From Leptospiraceae bacterium (GTDB lineage Bacteria; Spirochaetota; Leptospiria; Leptospirales; Leptospiraceae), in assembly GCA_015075105.1 (NCBI GenBank), contig JABTUZ010000001.1, positions 1,747,001-1,811,000 of the forward strand: a stretch of DNA of 64,000 bases, written 5' to 3'. Positions 25,588-37,218 of the stretch are shown piece after piece. The translations under genes were made by a program, and so were the position numbers. The notes beneath the pieces are model-generated. The model worked only from the letters and a program-made list of their open reading frames with translations. It was not told where the DNA came from and made no database searches. Positions within the stretch are counted from its first letter, which is position 1. Each line of letters starts with the position of its first letter.

Positions 25588-27684
25588 TCAAGACTCTTCT
25601 AAAATATTTAGAAAATCAGTTTTTTCTTTTGAATCTTTAGGGTATGCAATTGAATGAGTATTCACAGAGAGAGTAAAGTTTTTTGGAGATTTTTCGTATT
25701 CGGAGATTTTTAATTTTATTTTTTTGATTACTATGTTTGCTTCTTCGGTATCTTTTCCTTGCAAAATTACCGCAAACTTTCCTCTGCCGATTTTAACAAG
25801 AAAATCGCTTTCCGAAATATTTTCATAAATTTTATTTCTTAAAAAATCTGCGAAATTCACAAAGAATTCTTGACCAAGAAGATTAATTATTCTGGAAGAA
25901 TCTTGAATTTTCAGAACTACCAAACAGAACGATACAGAAAGTTTTTCACTTTTTCGAATTTCTTCTTCTAATCTTTTTTCGATAGGATTGAATGGGTCTC
26001 GAAATACAGATTCTTTCTCTTTTAACATCATTACATTCGCAATTACAGGGGCACTAACTTCCGAGATTCCTACTGCAATTTCCCTATTCGTATTTGTCCA
26101 AGGAAATGAAGTCTCGTGTACAACTATAAATCCTACAAGCCAATTCAAATTTATCAGAGGTACAACGATAAACTCTTTTATAAACCCAAGGTCATCGTTT
26201 GAAATTTGTCTTTTTAAATCTCGAATTTCTCTAAAGTTCTCAATATTGTAAACACCCGGAATATTCGAGACAATCCCTACAATTTCTGAATCTCTCTCTA
26301 TATGCAATTTTTGAATACTTTCCGGAGAGATTACATTGGAACTAAATGGAATATATCCTCGCTCCCCTTCTCGATCAAAAATAAAAATAGTATATCGCAT
26401 AACGCCCAACTCTTTCGAGAAAGTATCAAACAACTCATCCATCGCACCGTCAATGTTACGAACCTCTGATAATTTTCTTGAAACAGATATTATGATTTCA
26501 TTTGCTTTAATCACTTCATTCAGATTCGAAATCTGAGCATTCTTCTTTTCTGTTTCTTGAATTTTTTCAAAAAAAGAACCTGCCAGTTCTCCTGCAATTT
26601 TTATATACTCTAAATCATCAACCGTATAGTCTTCGCCTGCAATATTTTTTCCTACAAAAATCAAACCATAGAGTTTTTCGTGGCAATGGATTGGCATAAT
26701 TATTTCAGAACTCAATTCATTTAAAAAATCTTTTTCTCTGGTTGGAATTTTTGCAACAATATCAAAAAAATATCGAACACTTATTTCATTACAAAATATT
26801 GAATACAATTCATCATCTCTATGTATTTTCCAATCTGGATTTACTTCAATCCCGTGAGAATCAACAAGATACAGAGTTTCAAACTCAGCATGCTTTGATG
26901 AAAATATAGCTATAGAGTCACAACCAATTTGCCCAGTGAGAGAATACGATAGCCCTTCAAAAAAATCATCATAGCTTTCAACCAACGATATTTCTTTGAT
27001 TAATTCAAATAAAGCGAGATAATTTTCGATCTTCTTTTTTGATGCGATATGTGTTTCTGAAGGTACTGTGGTAAAGTCAGAATCATCATCAAACAAAAAA
27101 TCTTTTTTTTCATCAATAGGGTCTTCTGAGATTGGACGAAATGGAGTTTTTTTTGCCTCATACTCTGCATCCTTTTCCCAATCCTTGAACAAATCATCCG
27201 GTGGAATACTACCCAGATTTTCTTTCTCTTTTTCTTCTAATTTTTCCTCTTGAGTAACTTGCTCTTCCTTTTCTTCTGATTGTATCAAATCAGACTCCGT
27301 TGAATCATCCTCATTTAGAGAAAAACCCAAATTCTCGTTTTCATCTGATTGTTTTTCGTCAAGGGATGGAGAAAAACCTTTAAAGTTTGCAGAAACCTCA
27401 TCTATTCCAAAATCGTCTTCAGAAGTTTCTAATTCGGGCTGAGGCAGTTCATCTTCTAAATTTAGTGGTTCATGAATTTCGTTAATTTCAAAACCTTTTT
27501 GAGTAGATTGATTTTTTTCTTCTAACTCTTGTGCCCTTTTAAATAACCCCTTATTTACACTTGTTTCTTTTTGACTTGCCTTTGAGATATTTTCTGCTTT
27601 TTGTAATAGTGAATTTTTTTTTTTATCTTCTGAAAGTTGAGACTTAACTTGACTACCAGTTTTGGCTTTCTCTAATAAACCCAT
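25588..27684 (-). CDS. GAF-domain protein with degenerate GGDEF domain
   Basis: 698 residues. Residues 1-210 are charged and low-complexity (Glu/Ser-rich). Two GAF-like sensor domains follow (about 215-375 and 390-550; the first contains IIMPIHCHEKLYGLIFVG, the second VPLINLNWLVGFIVVHE). The C-terminal 140 residues have the GGDEF-domain layout, SVSFCLVVLKIQDSSRI...FLVKIGRGKFAVIL, where IGRGKF replaces GGDEF, so it should not make c-di-GMP. Probably a soluble signalling or scaffold protein. Five bases after the acidic repeat gene, so co-expressed with it. Confidence 0.8.
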   Translation of the reverse strand: MGLLEKAKTGSQVKSQLSEDKKKNSLLQKAENISKASQKETSVNKGLFKRAQELEEKNQSTQKGFEINEIHEPLNLEDELPQPELETSEDDFGIDEVSANFKGFSPSLDEKQSDENENLGFSLNEDDSTESDLIQSEEKEEQVTQEEKLEEKEKENLGSIPPDDLFKDWEKDAEYEAKKTPFRPISEDPIDEKKDFLFDDDSDFTTVPSETHIASKKKIENYLALFELIKEISLVESYDDFFEGLSYSLTGQIGCDSIAIFSSKHAEFETLYLVDSHGIEVNPDWKIHRDDELYSIFCNEISVRYFFDIVAKIPTREKDFLNELSSEIIMPIHCHEKLYGLIFVGKNIAGEDYTVDDLEYIKIAGELAGSFFEKIQETEKKNAQISNLNEVIKANEIIISVSRKLSEVRNIDGAMDELFDTFSKELGVMRYTIFIFDREGERGYIPFSSNVISPESIQKLHIERDSEIVGIVSNIPGVYNIENFREIRDLKRQISNDDLGFIKEFIVVPLINLNWLVGFIVVHETSFPWTNTNREIAVGISEVSAPVIANVMMLKEKESVFRDPFNPIEKRLEEEIRKSEKLSVSFCLVVLKIQDSSRIINLLGQEFFVNFADFLRNKIYENISESDFLVKIGRGKFAVILQGKDTEEANIVIKKIKLKISEYEKSPKNFTLSVNTHSIAYPKDSKEKTDFLNILEES

Positions 27685-27689
27685 AAATT

Positions 27690-29312
27690 TTACAAGCCCA
27701 GATCATTCATTATCTTCTTATATAAAGAGAAATAATCAGACTTTGAAAATTCTGCTATTACATTTTCAGGAAGGTTACCAAGAAGATTATCCAAGTAAGA
27801 CAGCATCTTCTGCATTTCTTCTCTGGAAAGATTTTCTGACTTATCTTGAAGTCCGACACTTTCTTTTTCTCTTTGAATATTTTCAATTTCTTTATCTGCC
27901 GAATACCCATGAAGTTCTTCAAGTGGGGATAAATTACCTTCTTCCGCATATTCATCTAAATCAATCACTAAGGAATCTGCCTCACTATGTTCGGCTTCAT
28001 CTACAATTTTACTTTTGGCTTCTAACGTATCCTCTGCTGAAATATCTCCAATGATTTCGTTTAACTCCGGTTCGCCCAAAGGTTCTATTTTATTTTCTCT
28101 GTCAATAGAAGAATCTGATTCTAAGATATTGCTTAACTCATTATCAGAAAGTGCAATGTCTTCACTCAAATTAACTGAATTGTCTAAATCACTTTCTGTT
28201 GAATCTGTCTCTAAGATATGTCCTAATTCATCAAGAGGCATCGTAATAGAATCGTCTTCAATTTCTGCGTATTCGTCTTTGCCTAAATCACTTCCAGAAT
28301 CTGGTGGTGACTGAAGGATTGGCTCATCCGATTCTAAAATATGATCTAATTCATCATCAGATAGTGCAATTTCTCCATCTTCGTCAGGCTCTCCAAAACT
28401 ATCTGTATCAAAGATATCTTCGCTTTCTTCTTTTGTTACAGATTCATCTTCTGTAATGTGTGCAAGCTCATCCGGAGAGAGTGCAATCGGCTCGTCATCG
28501 CCCTCATCCTCAAAAGAAGATGAGAGTATCGGCTCATCCGATTCCAACACACGCCCTAACTCATCATCAGATAGATCAACTTCTCCATCTTCGTCAGACT
28601 CTCCAAAAATATCTTCGCTCTCTTCTTTTGTTAAAGACTCGTCTTCAGTTATATGTGCAAGCTCATCCGGAGAAAGTGCAATCGGCTCGTCATCGTCTTC
28701 GCTATTTAATATAGAAGAATTTGTTTTGAAAGAATCTGTAGTTTTTTTAGAAGGAATTTCTTTTTCTTTATCTAAAGAAATATCATCGGATTCAAGAATT
28801 TGGTTCAATTCATCATCTACAAGAGGGATCGCTTCATCGAGGTCGAGATCAAAGTCTTCGTCAAATGCAGATGTATTTGAAAAATCGTCATTGCTATCCG
28901 ATAAATCCAAATCCAGATTTTCATCTTCTAAATTAGACCCAAATTCAAAACTATCTCTGTCTTCGTCTATAGTATTATACGAATCTTCAAAATCTTCACT
29001 ATCAATAGAATCATCAACCGAACTTGCAACTAAATTAGATAATTCATCACCAAAATCCGAATTCTCGGGAATAGTGGTTAAATCATCTAATGAAGGCGGC
29101 TCCAATCCACTATCGTCGTTTTTATTTCCTGAATCATCGCTTAACATTTGATCTATATCATCGTAGGAAATTTCTTTATTTTCTCCATTATTTTCTATAT
29201 CAGGAAAATCATCCAAAGACAAGTCTAAATCCAAATCTTCAGATTCCTCTGTTTGTAAATTTTCAGCATCGGTAAAACTATTTTTCAGTTTTTCTTGTTT
29301 TTTATCCGCCAT
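27690..29312 (-). CDS. Acidic repeat protein of unknown function
   Basis: 540 residues, extremely Asp/Glu/Ser-rich, no signal or membrane helix. At least eight copies of a 15-20 residue motif of the form (A/D)LS.DEL..ILESDE occur between about 55 and 430, for example IALSPDELAHITEDES and VDLSDDELGRVLESDE. A 45-residue C-terminal segment, EEMQKMLSYLDNLLGNLPE, is non-repetitive and helical and may be the functional domain. Between a membrane SLBB protein and a GAF protein. I do not know its role. Confidence 0.75.
   Translation of the reverse strand: MADKKQEKLKNSFTDAENLQTEESEDLDLDLSLDDFPDIENNGENKEISYDDIDQMLSDDSGNKNDDSGLEPPSLDDLTTIPENSDFGDELSNLVASSVDDSIDSEDFEDSYNTIDEDRDSFEFGSNLEDENLDLDLSDSNDDFSNTSAFDEDFDLDLDEAIPLVDDELNQILESDDISLDKEKEIPSKKTTDSFKTNSSILNSEDDDEPIALSPDELAHITEDESLTKEESEDIFGESDEDGEVDLSDDELGRVLESDEPILSSSFEDEGDDEPIALSPDELAHITEDESVTKEESEDIFDTDSFGEPDEDGEIALSDDELDHILESDEPILQSPPDSGSDLGKDEYAEIEDDSITMPLDELGHILETDSTESDLDNSVNLSEDIALSDNELSNILESDSSIDRENKIEPLGEPELNEIIGDISAEDTLEAKSKIVDEAEHSEADSLVIDLDEYAEEGNLSPLEELHGYSADKEIENIQREKESVGLQDKSENLSREEMQKMLSYLDNLLGNLPENVIAEFSKSDYFSLYKKIMNDLGL
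28290..28700. repeat. Tandem DNA repeat inside the acidic protein gene
   Basis: Two near-identical coding blocks of about 200 bases: TGCAAGCTCATCCGGAGA occurs at 28461 and 28656 (195 apart), and GGCTCATCCGATTC at 28321 and 28531 (210 apart; the 15-base difference is a 5-residue insertion). Recent duplication, so repeat number probably varies between strains. Confidence 0.7.
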
Positions 29313-29627
29313 TTACTTTTCCTGTTTTCCGATGTTTACAATCTGCCCATCAATTAATTCTATATCTTGAATTTCTTCATTATAATTTTTTAGCCCTCCG
29401 GATTTTTGAATCAAATCCGAATACTTAGCTCCTTCCTCCAACTCATATACACCCGGGTTTTGAACCTGCCCGGATATCCTGACATGAATCTTTTTGGGTG
29501 GATAAATTTTCTTTATCCAATCTCTTTTATCCTTCAAGTAAAAACCGATACCCACAATTGCTATAACAATTGCAATTCGATAGTAACTTATTTTTCCGGA
29601 TAAAATATAGCTAACCCTCTCTATCAT
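29313..29627 (-). CDS. Single-pass membrane protein with SLBB domain
   Basis: 104 residues. One membrane helix (about 14-31, YYRIAIVIAIVGIGFYL), then an SLBB/ComEA-N-like domain: IHVRISGQVQNPGVYELEEG and YSDLIQKSGGL. SLBB domains bind polysaccharides or DNA; small forms occur in export and uptake systems. The start ATG is 61 bases after atpC, and the stop is followed at once by the acidic protein gene. Confidence 0.8.
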   Translation of the reverse strand: MIERVSYILSGKISYYRIAIVIAIVGIGFYLKDKRDWIKKIYPPKKIHVRISGQVQNPGVYELEEGAKYSDLIQKSGGLKNYNEEIQDIELIDGQIVNIGKQEK

Positions 29628-29688
29628 TTTCGGAAAAGGAAAGCAGAAAAAAAAGGATTATTTAATAAGGAATGCAGAAAACTTGAGG

Positions 29689-30072
29689 TTAATTTTCGTG
29701 AATTGCGATTCTTGTCTTGGCTTTTTTCAAAGCAAGAGACCTTTCTGGGCTCATTGGGGCTTTTTCCCATTTTTCCAGATCGGATTTTGCTTTATGTAAG
29801 TCTATTCTTTCTCTCAAGTCACCACCACCTGTCAAAACACTCACTAGATTTGTTTTTACCTCTACAAATCCACCTTCAATCACCATTTGAATCTTTTGAT
29901 CGGAAGAATTTACTTCCATAATTCCAATATCCAATTCAGAAATCATGGACGCATGATTTGGGAGTACCCCAAAATACCCGTCAATTCCGGGAATTTTCAA
30001 TGAATTTGCTTCCCCGGTATATAGAATCTTTTCCGGTGAAATAACTGTTAGAGAAATTTTATCTACGCCCAT
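29689..30072 (-). CDS. atpC: ATP synthase F1 epsilon subunit
   Basis: 127 residues. Begins KISLTVISPEKILYTGEANS; PGIDGYFGVLPNHASMISEL is the family signature. Rotating stalk subunit linking gamma to the c-ring and inhibiting ATP hydrolysis. The C-terminal helix pair is shorter than in E. coli. Last subunit of the atp operon, 3 bases after atpD. Confidence 0.95.
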   Translation of the reverse strand: MGVDKISLTVISPEKILYTGEANSLKIPGIDGYFGVLPNHASMISELDIGIMEVNSSDQKIQMVIEGGFVEVKTNLVSVLTGGGDLRERIDLHKAKSDLEKWEKAPMSPERSLALKKAKTRIAIHEN

Positions 30073-30075
30073 AAT

Positions 30076-31482
<1,407 letters not shown>

Positions 31483-31510
31483 TCATCCTCTAAATATATA
31501 CAATTTCTTT

Positions 31511-32383
31511 CTAATTCAAAGAGTCTGCACCTGCAACAATCTCTGAAATTTCCTGAGTAATTTTTGCCTGTCTTACCCTGTTGTAAGTTCTGGTTAATAC
31601 CTTTATCATATCGTTGGCTGCATCAGTTGCTGATTTCATCGCTATTCTACGAGCAATTTGCTCCGAGCAAACAGCTTCGAGTATAGCTTTCAAAAAAGCC
31701 GTTCTAACTACCTGAGGCAAAAGAGATTCTAAAATTCTTTCTGGATTCGGCTCATAAATCGTCGAGCCTTTTGCAGATTTTTTCAGATTCTCTGTTTTCT
31801 TTGGCTCTATTGGAAGAATTTTTTGTATTTCTGAATTTTGAATTGAAGAAGATTGATAAACTGTAGATATAATTTCTACGCTATCTACTTCTCCTAACGC
31901 AAAACTTTGCAAGAATAGATTCGCAAAATGCTCTGCTTCCCTATATCCCGATGTATCGTCTATATTTGTATAGGTTTCTTTCATTGTTTCCTTTTGGTAT
32001 TTAAAGAAAGATATTCCTTTTTTTCCTACTACATACAAATCGTATTGGGTTTCAGACTTTTTTAATTCTGCAAGTCTTGATTTTGCCATTTTAAGAACAT
32101 TAGAATTGTAACCCCCGCAAAGACCTCTGTTTGCAGTGATTACGAGTATTCCGACTTTTTTAATTTGATCAGGTTTTCGTAAATAAGGACTATTCAAATT
32201 AGAGGAAAGATCAGATAAAGATCCCATTAACTCTTTCAATTTTTCAGAATAGGGTTTAGAGGCATTCACCCTGTCACTCGTTTTTTTTGACTTGGCTGTA
32301 GCCACCATCTCCATGGTACGGGTAATCTTCTTAGTATTTTTTACTGAGTTGATTCTTTTCTTTATTTCTCTTTGAGATGCCAA
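31511..32383 (-). CDS. atpG: ATP synthase F1 gamma subunit
   Basis: 290 residues. N-terminal helix signature [28 protein letters not shown] and C-terminal [32 protein letters not shown] form the central coiled-coil rotor. Central [11 protein letters not shown] block is present. Eight bases after atpA, 31 before atpD. Confidence 0.97.
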   Translation of the reverse strand: MASQREIKKRINSVKNTKKITRTMEMVATAKSKKTSDRVNASKPYSEKLKELMGSLSDLSSNLNSPYLRKPDQIKKVGILVITANRGLCGGYNSNVLKMAKSRLAELKKSETQYDLYVVGKKGISFFKYQKETMKETYTNIDDTSGYREAEHFANLFLQSFALGEVDSVEIISTVYQSSSIQNSEIQKILPIEPKKTENLKKSAKGSTIYEPNPERILESLLPQVVRTAFLKAILEAVCSEQIARRIAMKSATDAANDMIKVLTRTYNRVRQAKITQEISEIVAGADSLN

Positions 32384-32391
32384 AACGAACC

Positions 32392-33906
32392 CTACTTGTT
32401 TGTTCTTAAAAAATCAGTTGCAATATTTTTAATTGTACCGGTAAGAGCTGACTCATCTTTAATGAATTTTTCTTCACGAATTCCTTTTAAAAATTCGGAG
32501 TGGTGATCGCGAATAGAATTTAACAAAAATACTTCAAAACTTCTGACCTTAGAAACAGGTATTGTATCCATAAGACCTTTTGTAACCGCAAAAATTACGA
32601 CTACTTGCTCTTCTACAGGCATTGGGTGAGCCTGAGGTTGTTTTAAAATTTCTACAATTCTGTAACCTCTGTCTAATTGTGCCTGTGTGGCTGCATCCAA
32701 TTCTGTTCCGAGTTGAGCAAAAGCCTCTAATTCACGAAATTGAGCCAAATCCAATTTTAAAGTTCCAGCTACTTTTTTCATAGCTTTGATCTGTGCAGAG
32801 CTACCTACACGGGATACGGAAATCCCGACATCCACTGCAGGGCGAACACCCGATGCAAAAAGATTGGCTTGGAGATAAATTTGTCCGTCAGTAATAGAAA
32901 TCACATTTGTAGGAATATAGGCTGATACCTCACCTTCTTGTGTTTCAACAATGGGTAGAGCTGTCAGAGAGCCACCACCGTATTTTTGATCCAATTTGGC
33001 TGCTCTTTCCAATAAACGAGAGTGAAGGTAAAATACGTCTCCAGGATACGCTTCTCTTCCGGGAGGACGACGAAGGAGCAAACTCATTTGTCTATACGCT
33101 ACAGCTTGCTTGGTTAAATCGTCATACACGATTAAACATGCCTTGCCTTCTTCATACATAAAATATTCTGCCATAGTACAACCAGAATATGGCGCAATGT
33201 ATTGCATTGGTGCCGGGTCTGATGCAGTCGCGCATACTACAATAGTATAATCCATAGCACCTGATTCTTTTAATTTTTGAACTGTAGAAGAGACAGTAGA
33301 TGCCTTCTGCCCTATAGCAACATAAACACAGATTACACCTGTATTTTTCTGGTTTATAATTGTGTCTAATGCAATTGATGTTTTTCCAGTTCCACGATCC
33401 CCGATGATCAATTCTCTCTGACCCCTTCCAATTGGAATCATGGAGTCGATTCCTTTGATACCGGTTTGAAGTGGCTCGTTTACAGGGTATCTTTTAGAAA
33501 TACCGGGTGCAAGTATCTCAACAGGTCTTGATTTTTTAGAAGCGATAGGCCCTTTTCCATCAATTGCCTCACCGAGTGAGTTTACAACTCTTCCAAGCAT
33601 CTCTGGACCGACAGGTACTTCAAAAATCTTTCCTGTCCTTTTTACGGTAAATCCTTCTTCGATGTGTTTATACTCACCAAGTATTACCACACCTACAGAA
33701 TTTTCTTCTAAGTTAAAAGCCTGTCCTCTTACCCCATTCTCAAACTCGATTAGCTCCCCAGCCATCACATTTTTGAGACCAAACACCCTTGCGATACCGT
33801 CTCCTACTTCCAAAACAGTACCTACTTCTTCCACAGCCATTTCGGCTTTGTAAGCTAAAATTTCTTTTTTTAGAATCGAAGAAATTTCTTCGGTTTTAAT
33901 TTTCAT
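32392..33906 (-). CDS. atpA: ATP synthase F1 alpha subunit
   Basis: 504 residues from the ATG at 33906, preferred because GGAG lies 8 bases upstream; an in-frame GTG at 33915 would add three residues. Non-catalytic nucleotide-binding subunit: P-loop [15 protein letters not shown] (GDRQTGKT in most), the motif [35 protein letters not shown] split by the family, and [17 protein letters not shown]. The start overlaps the end of atpH by 11 bases. Confidence 0.98.
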   Translation of the reverse strand: MKIKTEEISSILKKEILAYKAEMAVEEVGTVLEVGDGIARVFGLKNVMAGELIEFENGVRGQAFNLEENSVGVVILGEYKHIEEGFTVKRTGKIFEVPVGPEMLGRVVNSLGEAIDGKGPIASKKSRPVEILAPGISKRYPVNEPLQTGIKGIDSMIPIGRGQRELIIGDRGTGKTSIALDTIINQKNTGVICVYVAIGQKASTVSSTVQKLKESGAMDYTIVVCATASDPAPMQYIAPYSGCTMAEYFMYEEGKACLIVYDDLTKQAVAYRQMSLLLRRPPGREAYPGDVFYLHSRLLERAAKLDQKYGGGSLTALPIVETQEGEVSAYIPTNVISITDGQIYLQANLFASGVRPAVDVGISVSRVGSSAQIKAMKKVAGTLKLDLAQFRELEAFAQLGTELDAATQAQLDRGYRIVEILKQPQAHPMPVEEQVVVIFAVTKGLMDTIPVSKVRSFEVFLLNSIRDHHSEFLKGIREEKFIKDESALTGTIKNIATDFLRTNK

Positions 33907-34474
33907 ATAACGCACTCCATGATTGTGTCTTGTTTTCGAGTAGTCTTCGCTTTATATTCCCAAGACGGGTTTTAAAAGACGAATCAATAATATTGTCTTT
34001 AAATCGGATGACCATTCCTCCAATTAGCTCTGGAGAAACAGAGTGCTCCAATATGCACTCACCCTTGTATCTGTCAACAAGGGCAGCTTCTATATTTTTC
34101 AAATCTTTTTCTTCGAGGGCTTGGGCCGATGTTATAAACGCACGAATCCTTCCCTTCAAATCATCGTGTCCCAATAGAAATTGATTTGATATTTCTTTAA
34201 TATATATAATTCTATCACGTTTTAAAAGTAACTTTAAAAAAGAAAGAGTATCCCCACTGATCATACCTGAAAAAGATTTCTCAATCACTTTTTCCTTTTC
34301 GCTCTTAGATATTTTTGGAGAAGCCAAAAAATCCCAGATCATTGAATCACTGTATATTGCTTCGGACACACCCAATAGCTCTTTTTCGACTGATTCAACT
34401 GCTTTAGACTCCACAGCTACTTCGAGCATTGCATTTGCGTATATCTTTGAAATCTGAACCTGTATCGAATCCAT
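33896..34474 (-). CDS. atpH: ATP synthase F1 delta subunit
   Basis: 192 residues. OSCP/delta signature: [16 protein letters not shown] at the N-terminus, [17 protein letters not shown] in the middle, and the C-terminal [21 protein letters not shown] (matching PELIGGVVIRVGD..DGS). Links F1 to the b-subunit stalk. ATG overlaps the atpF stop by one base. Confidence 0.95.
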   Translation of the reverse strand: MDSIQVQISKIYANAMLEVAVESKAVESVEKELLGVSEAIYSDSMIWDFLASPKISKSEKEKVIEKSFSGMISGDTLSFLKLLLKRDRIIYIKEISNQFLLGHDDLKGRIRAFITSAQALEEKDLKNIEAALVDRYKGECILEHSVSPELIGGMVIRFKDNIIDSSFKTRLGNIKRRLLENKTQSWSALYEN

Positions 34475-34995
34475 TATGCTTTTGCGTTTTTCAATTTCCC
34501 GATTTCTGCGGAAATAAAGGATGAATAGTCTTCACTTTTCAACTTCTTTTCCAAAATCTGTCCTGCAACAAGAACCGACAACTCCACAACCTGCTCTTCT
34601 AATTCACGAATTGCCTTTACCTTAGATAACTCAATATCCTTAGTAGTTTGCTCTTTGATGCTCTTTGCTTCTGCATGCGCTTCTTCAAGAATTTTATTCT
34701 TTGTGGAAATCGCATCTTTTTTCGCCTCTTCTACAATAGACAAAGCCTCATCTCTGGACTTATGAATCTTTTCTTCGTAGGATTTATACAACTCTTCAGC
34801 CTGGGTCTTTAGTTCACTCGCCTTATCCAGATCACCGTGAATCTTCTCAGCTCTTGCATCTAACGCCCCAAGAATCGGTTTCCAAGCAAATTTTTTCAGG
34901 ATTAGAACAACAAGAAGAAAGGTCACCACAGTCCAGATAACCAGACCGGGGTTTACTTCTAATAAGTTCAATCCGCCTGCGGCTAAATTAATCAA
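34474..34995 (-). CDS. atpF: ATP synthase Fo b subunit
   Basis: 173 residues. One membrane helix (about 15-33, GLVIWTVVTFLLVVLILKK) followed by FAWKPILGALDARAEKIHGDLDKA and a long Lys/Glu-rich coiled coil, the peripheral stalk. A single b gene, so probably a homodimer. 12 bases after atpE. Confidence 0.95.
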   Translation of the reverse strand: MINLAAGGLNLLEVNPGLVIWTVVTFLLVVLILKKFAWKPILGALDARAEKIHGDLDKASELKTQAEELYKSYEEKIHKSRDEALSIVEEAKKDAISTKNKILEEAHAEAKSIKEQTTKDIELSKVKAIRELEEQVVELSVLVAGQILEKKLKSEDYSSFISAEIGKLKNAKA

Positions 34996-35007
34996 TTTAG
35001 TTTGTCC

Positions 35008-35298
35008 TTATTTTACTTGAGGAGCAACAGCTTGAGGCTTTTGATTCTCTACCGACTTTGGAAGCTCTTTATTCAGCACTCCCCCTGCCTGAAACGCAAT
35101 CACCAATGCAAAAAGTGTAGCACCTTCAATAAGGGCTGCAGCAATAATCATTGCAGTCTGAATCGGACCCGCAGCTTCCGGTTGTCTGCTCATACCTTCT
35201 ACAGCCGATCCACCAATTCTTCCAATACCGATACTTGCTCCAATAATAGCAAGACCTGCTCCTAAACCAACTCCTATGTAACCTAAACCAAAATCCAT
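35008..35298 (-). CDS. atpE: ATP synthase Fo c subunit
   Basis: 96 residues, two membrane helices: GLGAGLAIIGASIGIGRIGG and MIIAAALIEGATLFALVIAF, joined by the polar loop SRQPEA. The ion-carrying Glu is in ALIEGATLF. The Gln and Glu-Ser pattern of sodium-binding c-rings is absent, so proton coupling is expected. A polar C-terminal tail of about 20 residues extends beyond the usual end. Confidence 0.97.
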   Translation of the reverse strand: MDFGLGYIGVGLGAGLAIIGASIGIGRIGGSAVEGMSRQPEAAGPIQTAMIIAAALIEGATLFALVIAFQAGGVLNKELPKSVENQKPQAVAPQVK

Positions 35299-35333
35299 AA
35301 ATTTCTCCTATTCCAAATATTAACTATTTTAAA

Positions 35334-36368
35334 TTAGTGCCTGTGCATCGACGCTCCAACAAAAAGTGCCGTCAAAAGTGTAAAAATAAAAGCCTGAAGA
35401 AAGGCTACAAAAATTTCCAAAACATAGATAGCCCCTGCACCGATTACTGAAATCGGAACTATATAATAAGATTTAAATTCAAATATAAAACCAAGTAAAG
35501 CCAATATAATAACGTGTCCCGCTGTCATATTTGCCAAAAGACGAACCGTAAGAGCAAAAGCTTTAGCCAAAGGAGAAACGATAAACTCCAATGGCCACAT
35601 CAATGGAAACAAAGCCAACGGAACTCCATTTGGAACTGAGTGAACTATGAATTTAATACCTTGGTAAGAGAATCCAGTGGCATAGATCAAAATAAGTGTC
35701 ACAATAGATAAGGTCATAGTCACACTAACATCACCCGTAACAGTGATCCCGTTCCATATTTTAGCAGGGAAAGCTGCTTCATGAATTCCGGGAAGAGACT
35801 CTGGGTGAGGCATAAACAAAGATACAACTTCTCCAATAGGAGGAATAATCCCAAAAAGGTTAGAAAATAAAACAAAGAAAAATAAACTCAAAAGATAATG
35901 GTAATATGCGTGTCCGTGACCGTGCATGTTCTGATCGGCTACGTCTTTTTTTACAAACCCTACAAAAACTTCTACAAAAGAGGCAAATTTAGACTGAACT
36001 CGGAAAGGATTTCTACTTATGATTCTTCCTGCCGGAATAAATACTGCAAAAAGAGCCAAGGCAACCAACCACATCATCGCAACTCGCTTTGTAATATGAA
36101 GATCTAAACCACCTTTAAAATGGTATCTCTTTGAAGCGTCTTTATCGTAAAAAATTCCATGATTTTCTGGATCAAAATCAGGAGTACCTTCATAGACCCT
36201 TTCTCCCCCGATATTCAGAGGAAATTCAGCGTGGTCGGCCAAGTGATGAACTAATATCTCAGCTAAATCAAATTCTTCGGCACCACCTGATTTCCCTGAA
36301 TCTGATGCATTAAGTGCGAAAGTTGAAAAAAGAGCGAGTAGTAGTATAATTCCAGATTTTTTAATCAT
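35334..36368 (-). CDS. atpB: ATP synthase Fo a subunit
   Basis: 344 residues, longer than enteric a subunits. An N-terminal signal-like segment (about 5-20) and a polar periplasmic stretch precede five or six membrane helices. The essential arginine is in AFALTVRLLANMTAGHVII; FSNLFGIIPPIGEV is also typical. It forms the proton half-channels against the c-ring. Start overlaps the end of the AtpI-like gene by 8 bases. Confidence 0.96.
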   Translation of the reverse strand: MIKKSGIILLLALFSTFALNASDSGKSGGAEEFDLAEILVHHLADHAEFPLNIGGERVYEGTPDFDPENHGIFYDKDASKRYHFKGGLDLHITKRVAMMWLVALALFAVFIPAGRIISRNPFRVQSKFASFVEVFVGFVKKDVADQNMHGHGHAYYHYLLSLFFFVLFSNLFGIIPPIGEVVSLFMPHPESLPGIHEAAFPAKIWNGITVTGDVSVTMTLSIVTLILIYATGFSYQGIKFIVHSVPNGVPLALFPLMWPLEFIVSPLAKAFALTVRLLANMTAGHVIILALLGFIFEFKSYYIVPISVIGAGAIYVLEIFVAFLQAFIFTLLTALFVGASMHRH

Positions 36369-36744
36369 TTTTACTTATATTTTTCCGGGTGATTCCAAAA
36401 AAGGTCATAATAACCAAATTTGAAATATACGCAACAAATGCAATAAAAAAACCAATCAAAAGAAAATTCGACTCTTCCAAAAAAAAGAAAATAGAAATAA
36501 TACAAAAGTCCACAAAAAAAGATAGATACGATAAAATAGTTTGTTTGTAGAATTTTTGCTTAGTATTTGCCCGAGCAATAAAAATTCGAAACAAAACAAT
36601 CACAGATTGGGCAAAAAAACCAACAAAAAATCCGACTACAATTCTATGAAAGCCAAGATTTCCCTGAAAAAACATTAACCCGATAAAGCCAATTAGAGAC
36701 CAAAGCCCAAAAAATTTAGGTAGAGATAATTTCCCAAAATCCAT
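36361..36744 (-). CDS. atpI: AtpI-like membrane protein of the atp operon
   Basis: 127 residues, four membrane helices (about 12-30, 34-53, 70-90, 96-116). Layout and position fit AtpI, a small protein that helps c-ring assembly, but sequence similarity is weak, so the name rests mainly on context between atpZ and atpB. Confidence 0.65.
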   Translation of the reverse strand: MDFGKLSLPKFFGLWSLIGFIGLMFFQGNLGFHRIVVGFFVGFFAQSVIVLFRIFIARANTKQKFYKQTILSYLSFFVDFCIISIFFFLEESNFLLIGFFIAFVAYISNLVIMTFFGITRKNISKND

Positions 36745-36747
36745 TAT

Positions 36748-36960
36748 TCACTCTTTTTGAGTTCTTTTTACTAAATAATATAACCCAAACCCGAAACCTA
36801 AAGCCGAGAACAACAATATGCCTACCGGAGAAATTGAAAACTTTTCGTCTATATAATTTCCAGAAAACACAAAAATTCCTATAATAAACGCAAACTCCAC
36901 CCCGAGGCTGGACAAATCCCATAAATTCAATTCTTTTTTTTGGGGAGGTTTATCTATCAT
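36748..36960 (-). CDS. atpZ: AtpZ-like small membrane protein
   Basis: 70 residues, two membrane helices, LWDLSSLGVEFAFIIGIFVFSGNYIDEKF then GILLFSALGFGFGLYYLVKR (segments given separately): the pattern of AtpZ/DUF-type F0F1 assembly proteins with YIDEKF-GxxLG. AtpZ with AtpI is linked to magnesium or calcium transport and c-ring assembly. First gene of the atp operon; no Shine-Dalgarno site, and a triple AGTCAATA-type repeat lies just before the ATG. Confidence 0.75.
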   Translation of the reverse strand: MIDKPPQKKELNLWDLSSLGVEFAFIIGIFVFSGNYIDEKFSISPVGILLFSALGFGFGLYYLVKRTQKE

Positions 36961-36963
36961 TTA

Positions 36964-36989
36964 AGTCAATAAGTCCAATAAAGTCAATA
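36964..36989. promoter_or_regulatory. Three direct repeats before atpZ
   Basis: AAGTCAATA, AGTCCAATAA and AGTCAATA follow one another, ending 3 bases before the atpZ ATG on the minus strand. Could be a regulator-binding array or part of the leader of the ATP synthase mRNA. The rest of the 355-base divergent region 36961-37315 has no gene or tRNA that I can see. Confidence 0.35.
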
Positions 36990-37218
36990 CTTGCAATTTT
37001 TTTTACAAACTTACTATCCAATACTATCTTTCGCAGTCGTACAGTTTATTACAAAACTACCCATCCCTAATCCGGTCAACTCTATTCGACCTTTTGAAAA
37101 ACTAATCTATTTTCAGTAAGTGTCAATTCAAAATACAATCAGACTGCAATCCAACCACAATAGAATCAACTCCACCATCCTTAAAAATAATCGAGGCTTC
37201 CATAGAAATAATTTTTTA

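Noticed and set aside
35008-35298. Sodium-dependent ATP synthase
   Set aside because: The c subunit lacks the Gln and Glu-Ser pattern of sodium-binding rings.
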